Notes under the pieces: model-generated
Told to the model about the DNA's origin: nothing
What the model saw: the letters and a program-made list of their open reading frames with translations, nothing else
The model's database searches: none
Part shown: positions 61,053-64,000 of the stretch, piece after piece
Position numbering within the stretch: the first letter of the stretch is position 1
How the letters are laid out: the number at the start of each line of letters is the position of its first letter
Made by a program: the position numbers and the translations under genes
Assembly: GCF_027111255.2 (NCBI RefSeq)
Contig: NZ_CP114285.2
Span: 3,534,001-3,598,000, forward strand
Source of the DNA: Flavobacterium flavigenum
Lineage (GTDB): Bacteria > Bacteroidota > Bacteroidia > Flavobacteriales > Flavobacteriaceae
Direction: 5' to 3'
DNA length: 64,000 nucleotides

Positions 61053-61583
61053 ATGACCGCAGACAAACTAACAACTTTCGATGTTTTGATCGAAATACCA
61101 AGAGGAAGCAGAAATAAATATGAGTACGATTTTGAAATTAAAAGAATGCGTTTCGACAGAATGTTGTTCTCTTCAATGATGTACCCAGCAGATTACGGAT
61201 TTATTCCGGAAACTTTAGCTCTTGACGGAGATCCTCTTGATGTATTGGTTTTGATAAACGAACCAACTTTCCCAGGATGTGTTATAGAAGTGAAGCCAAT
61301 TGGGGTTTTCCACATGGCAGATGATAAAGGACCAGATGAAAAAATCATTTGCGTACCAGTTTCAGATCCGATCTGGAATTCATTAAATGACCTTTCAGAT
61401 ATCAACGGACACTTATTGAAAGAAATCGAGCATTTCTTCCAGGTTTATAAAGATCTTGAAAACAAAAAAGTGGATGTAGAAGGATGGGGAGATGTTAATG
61501 AAGCATTCGCAATTATCAAAGAATGTACAGACCGTTTTAATCAAATTGAAAACAAACCAGAAGGATTATTTAGTATTAAATAA
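61053..61583 (+). CDS. ppa: Soluble inorganic pyrophosphatase
   Basis: Family I enzyme that hydrolyses PPi in the cytoplasm. The 176-residue protein has the usual length. It shows EIPRGSRNKYEYD, MMYPADYGFIPETLALDGDPLDVLVL (the DGDPLDxxV metal site) and ADDKGPDEKIICVP. It is followed, after a terminator, by a membrane pyrophosphatase gene on the same strand, so two unrelated PPi-using enzymes lie side by side. Confidence 0.97.
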   Translation: MTADKLTTFDVLIEIPRGSRNKYEYDFEIKRMRFDRMLFSSMMYPADYGFIPETLALDGDPLDVLVLINEPTFPGCVIEVKPIGVFHMADDKGPDEKIICVPVSDPIWNSLNDLSDINGHLLKEIEHFFQVYKDLENKKVDVEGWGDVNEAFAIIKECTDRFNQIENKPEGLFSIK

Positions 61584-61609
61584 TTTCAGGCATCATATTT
61601 TGTAAAAAA

Positions 61610-61640
61610 AGCAATACTCCGTTAAGAGTATTGCTTTTTT
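61610..61640 (+). terminator. Terminator after ppa
   Basis: AGCAATACTC (61610-61619) and GAGTATTGCT (61626-61635) form a 10-bp stem with a 6-nt loop followed by TTTTT. Confidence 0.9.
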
Positions 61641-61691
61641 GTTTAAATTCGTTTAGTTAGTTCGTTGACTATTAACCAAAACCAATAAAAT

Positions 61692-64000
61692 ATGAATGCA
61701 TTTATGATTTACCTGCCTATTGCAATGGCAGTTTTAGGATTACTTTTCATGGGAATAAAAAGGAGTTGGGTTTTAAAACAAGATGCCGGCGACGGTAAGA
61801 TGAAAGAAATCTCAGATTACATTTATGAAGGGGCGTTAGCCTTCTTAAAAGCCGAGTATAAACTATTGACCATCTTTGTAATTATTGCCAGCTTAGCTTT
61901 AGCAGGGATTACTTTTATTCCAGGTGTAAAAACACATTTATTAATCGTAGTAGCATTTATTTTTGGCGCATTATTTTCAGCTTATGCAGGTAATATAGGG
62001 ATGAAAATAGCAACCAAGACAAACGTTAGAACCACTCAGGCAGCCAGAACCAGTTTACCTCAGGCTTTGAAAGTTTCTTTTGGTGGAGGAACCGTTATGG
62101 GACTTGGTGTTGCGGGTTTAGCTGTTTTAGGTTTGACGGCTTTCTTTATAATTTTCTTTAATTTGTTTTCAGACGGTGTTTGGAAAGATACTGAAACAAT
62201 GACTGTTGTTTTAGAAACTTTAGCTGGATTTTCGCTTGGTGCAGAATCAATTGCACTGTTTGCCAGAGTAGGAGGCGGAATTTATACTAAAGCAGCTGAT
62301 GTTGGAGCTGATTTAGTAGGTAAAGTTGAAGCGGGAATCCCGGAAGATGATCCTCGTAATCCGGCAACAATTGCGGATAACGTTGGAGATAATGTGGGAG
62401 ACGTGGCTGGTATGGGAGCCGATTTATTTGGCTCGTATGTAGCAACAGTTTTAGCTGCCATGGTTCTTGGGAACTATGTGATAAAAGATATGGGTGGAAG
62501 TATCAATGATGCTTTTGGCGGAATTGGTCCAATTTTACTTCCAATGGCAATTGCCGGTTTCGGAATTTTATTCTCCATTATTGGAACTACAGTGGTAAAA
62601 ATATCAGACGATAATGCCAAAGAAGCACAAGTGCAGAAAGCATTAAATATAGGAAACTGGATTTCGATTATTTTAACAGCAATAGCCTGTTTCTTTTTGG
62701 TGAAATATATGCTGCCTGAAGTAATGACAATGGAATTCTTTGGAGAAGGAGCACAACAGATTTCTTCAATGCGTGTTTTTTATGCTACATTAGTGGGATT
62801 AGTGGTTGGTGGAGCCATTTCATCAGTAACAGAATATTACACAGGGTTAGGAACAAAACCAGTATTAGCAATTGTTCAGAAATCTTCAACAGGTGCCGGA
62901 ACAAACGTAATCGCTGGTTTAGCGACCGGAATGATTTCTACTTTTCCAACTGTATTATTGTTTGCTGTAGCGATTTGGATTTCTTACGCTTTAGCAGGAT
63001 TTTACGGAGTGGCGCTGGCAGCTTCTGCAATGATGGCAACAACAGCGATGCAATTAGCGATTGATGCCTTTGGACCAATCTCAGACAACGCCGGAGGAAT
63101 TGCCGAAATGAGCGAATTACCTAAAGAAGTTCGTACCAGAACTGATATTTTAGATTCAGTTGGAAATACAACTGCAGCAACCGGAAAAGGTTTTGCCATT
63201 GCTTCTGCAGCTTTAACTTCATTAGCCTTATTTGCAGCTTACGTAACTTTTACCGGAATTGACGGAATCAATATTTTTAAAGCACCCGTTTTAGCGATGC
63301 TTTTTGTCGGAGGAATGATTCCGGTTGTTTTCTCCGCTTTAGCAATGAATTCTGTCGGAAAAGCAGCAATGGATATGGTGTACGAAGTTCGTCGTCAGTT
63401 TAAGGAAATTCCAGGAATTATGGAAGGAACCGGAAAACCGGAATACGGAAAATGTGTGGAGATTTCAACTAAAGCCGCTTTACGCGAAATGATGCTGCCT
63501 GGAATTTTGACCATTGGTTTTCCGATTGCAATTGTTCTTTTAGGAAAATTAGTTTATGCTGATAACAATCAGTTAATTGCTGAAATGCTGGGAGGATATA
63601 TGGCTGGAGTTACAGTTTCTGGAGTGCTTTGGGCCGTTTTTCAAAACAATGCCGGAGGTGCCTGGGACAATGCTAAAAAATCTTTTGAAGCCGGAGTGAT
63701 GATCAATGGTGAAATGACTTATAAAGGTTCTGATGCCCATAAAGCAGCCGTAACCGGAGATACCGTTGGAGATCCCTTTAAGGACACTTCTGGACCGTCA
63801 ATGAATATTTTGATTAAACTGACTTGTTTGATAGGATTGGTTATTGCGCCTATCTTGGGTAATGGTCATTCTTCTCAAACAAATATTCCGCATGGCGGAT
63901 TGCCTCCTAAAGAAATAAAGTGTTGCATGAAGGCTGAAATGAATGCAGACGGAGTTTCGAAATGCGCAGATATGTCAGGAATGACCAAAGAAGAGTGTGT
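61692..64000 (+). CDS. hppA: Membrane ion-pumping pyrophosphatase HppA, 3' end missing
   Basis: M-PPase that couples PPi hydrolysis to export of H+ or Na+. About 769 residues are visible and the frame is still open at the window edge. It starts at ATG 61692 ([21 protein letters not shown]). Catalytic motifs are [22 protein letters not shown] near residue 205 and [21 protein letters not shown] near 230. Ala495 and Thr497-Lys499 in [10 protein letters not shown] mark the K+-dependent class (the K+-independent type has Lys in place of Ala495). After the last membrane helix comes an unusual Cys-rich tail ([21 protein letters not shown]). The H+ or Na+ specificity cannot be read safely. Confidence 0.93.
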   Translation, partial: MNAFMIYLPIAMAVLGLLFMGIKRSWVLKQDAGDGKMKEISDYIYEGALAFLKAEYKLLTIFVIIASLALAGITFIPGVKTHLLIVVAFIFGALFSAYAGNIGMKIATKTNVRTTQAARTSLPQALKVSFGGGTVMGLGVAGLAVLGLTAFFIIFFNLFSDGVWKDTETMTVVLETLAGFSLGAESIALFARVGGGIYTKAADVGADLVGKVEAGIPEDDPRNPATIADNVGDNVGDVAGMGADLFGSYVATVLAAMVLGNYVIKDMGGSINDAFGGIGPILLPMAIAGFGILFSIIGTTVVKISDDNAKEAQVQKALNIGNWISIILTAIACFFLVKYMLPEVMTMEFFGEGAQQISSMRVFYATLVGLVVGGAISSVTEYYTGLGTKPVLAIVQKSSTGAGTNVIAGLATGMISTFPTVLLFAVAIWISYALAGFYGVALAASAMMATTAMQLAIDAFGPISDNAGGIAEMSELPKEVRTRTDILDSVGNTTAATGKGFAIASAALTSLALFAAYVTFTGIDGINIFKAPVLAMLFVGGMIPVVFSALAMNSVGKAAMDMVYEVRRQFKEIPGIMEGTGKPEYGKCVEISTKAALREMMLPGILTIGFPIAIVLLGKLVYADNNQLIAEMLGGYMAGVTVSGVLWAVFQNNAGGAWDNAKKSFEAGVMINGEMTYKGSDAHKAAVTGDTVGDPFKDTSGPSMNILIKLTCLIGLVIAPILGNGHSSQTNIPHGGLPPKEIKCCMKAEMNADGVSKCADMSGMTKEEC

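Noticed and set aside
1-64000. CRISPR arrays, prophage, tRNA and rRNA genes
   Set aside because: No regularly spaced repeats, phage structural genes or RNA gene signatures were found on reading both strands; this was by eye, not by covariance search.

Overview
The window is a low-GC, gene-dense chromosomal segment of a flavobacterium, most likely the genus Flavobacterium. This is judged from protein families and gene neighbourhoods recognised by eye; no search was run. The pointers are a short primary sigma factor, promoters of the Bacteroidota type (TTG, about 20 nt, TAnnTTTG), exosortase F (XrtF) with its partner protein, the type IX secretion protein PorT next to UbiE, a TamL-like lipoprotein Omp85, 2TM, DUF4421 and DUF5686 proteins, and many signal peptides ending in SxxxFSQ. 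Some genes use TTG or GTG starts. No rRNA, tRNA, CRISPR array or prophage was seen.

Layout. 1-2.4 kb: a partial lipoprotein, lpxB, a small membrane protein and surE, all leftward. 2.5-8.4 kb: the tail-specific protease Prc, a secreted nuclease, rpe, rpoD and an HTH regulator. 8.4-10.5 kb: a fatty-acid desaturase and a surface-repeat protein, divergent from the regulator, with a perfect palindrome at the regulator promoter. 10.5-15.4 kb: pnp, rpsO, two tandem MORN-type paralogues (one with a TonB domain) and a GAF protein. 15.4-19.4 kb: xrtF and its partner, then a metal-handling group (HYC_CC_PP protein, TonB-dependent receptor, HMA protein). 19.5-24.4 kb: DedA, DUF456, a glycosyltransferase and a flippase-like protein. 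24.5-32.9 kb: a WG-repeat lipoprotein directly before ruvC, hemW, a cyclase, DUF4421, GNAT, DUF4260, MmcQ/YjbR and PH-domain proteins. 32.9-34.3 kb: an IS3-family element. 34.3-41.6 kb: the cell-shape operon mreB-mreC-mreD-mrdA-rodA and purH. 41.8-50.6 kb: an ABC permease, accD, fbaA, tamL-like, an rRNA methyltransferase, porT and ubiE. 50.7-56 kb: folA, a 2TM protein, a CBM48 protein, thyA, a bifunctional nuclease and etfBA. 56.5-64 kb: pdhB, a DUF5686 outer-membrane protein, a DNA glycosylase, soluble pyrophosphatase and a membrane pyrophosphatase that runs off the end.

Most of the segment is housekeeping: envelope building (lpxB, mre/mrd/rodA, tamL, porT), nucleotide and folate metabolism (purH, thyA, folA), central carbon and energy metabolism (fbaA, accD, pdhB, etfBA, ppa/hppA) and RNA turnover (pnp, rpsO). 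The most interesting signals are structural. The IS3-family element sits in the apex of a terminator hairpin that can be reconstructed exactly. The WG-repeat gene is bounded by a near-perfect 21-nt duplication of the ruvC start, so it seems to have been inserted there and to have borrowed that start. A dispersed intergenic repeat has apparently become coding sequence inside a glycosyltransferase. No complete new defence or biosynthetic system is evident.
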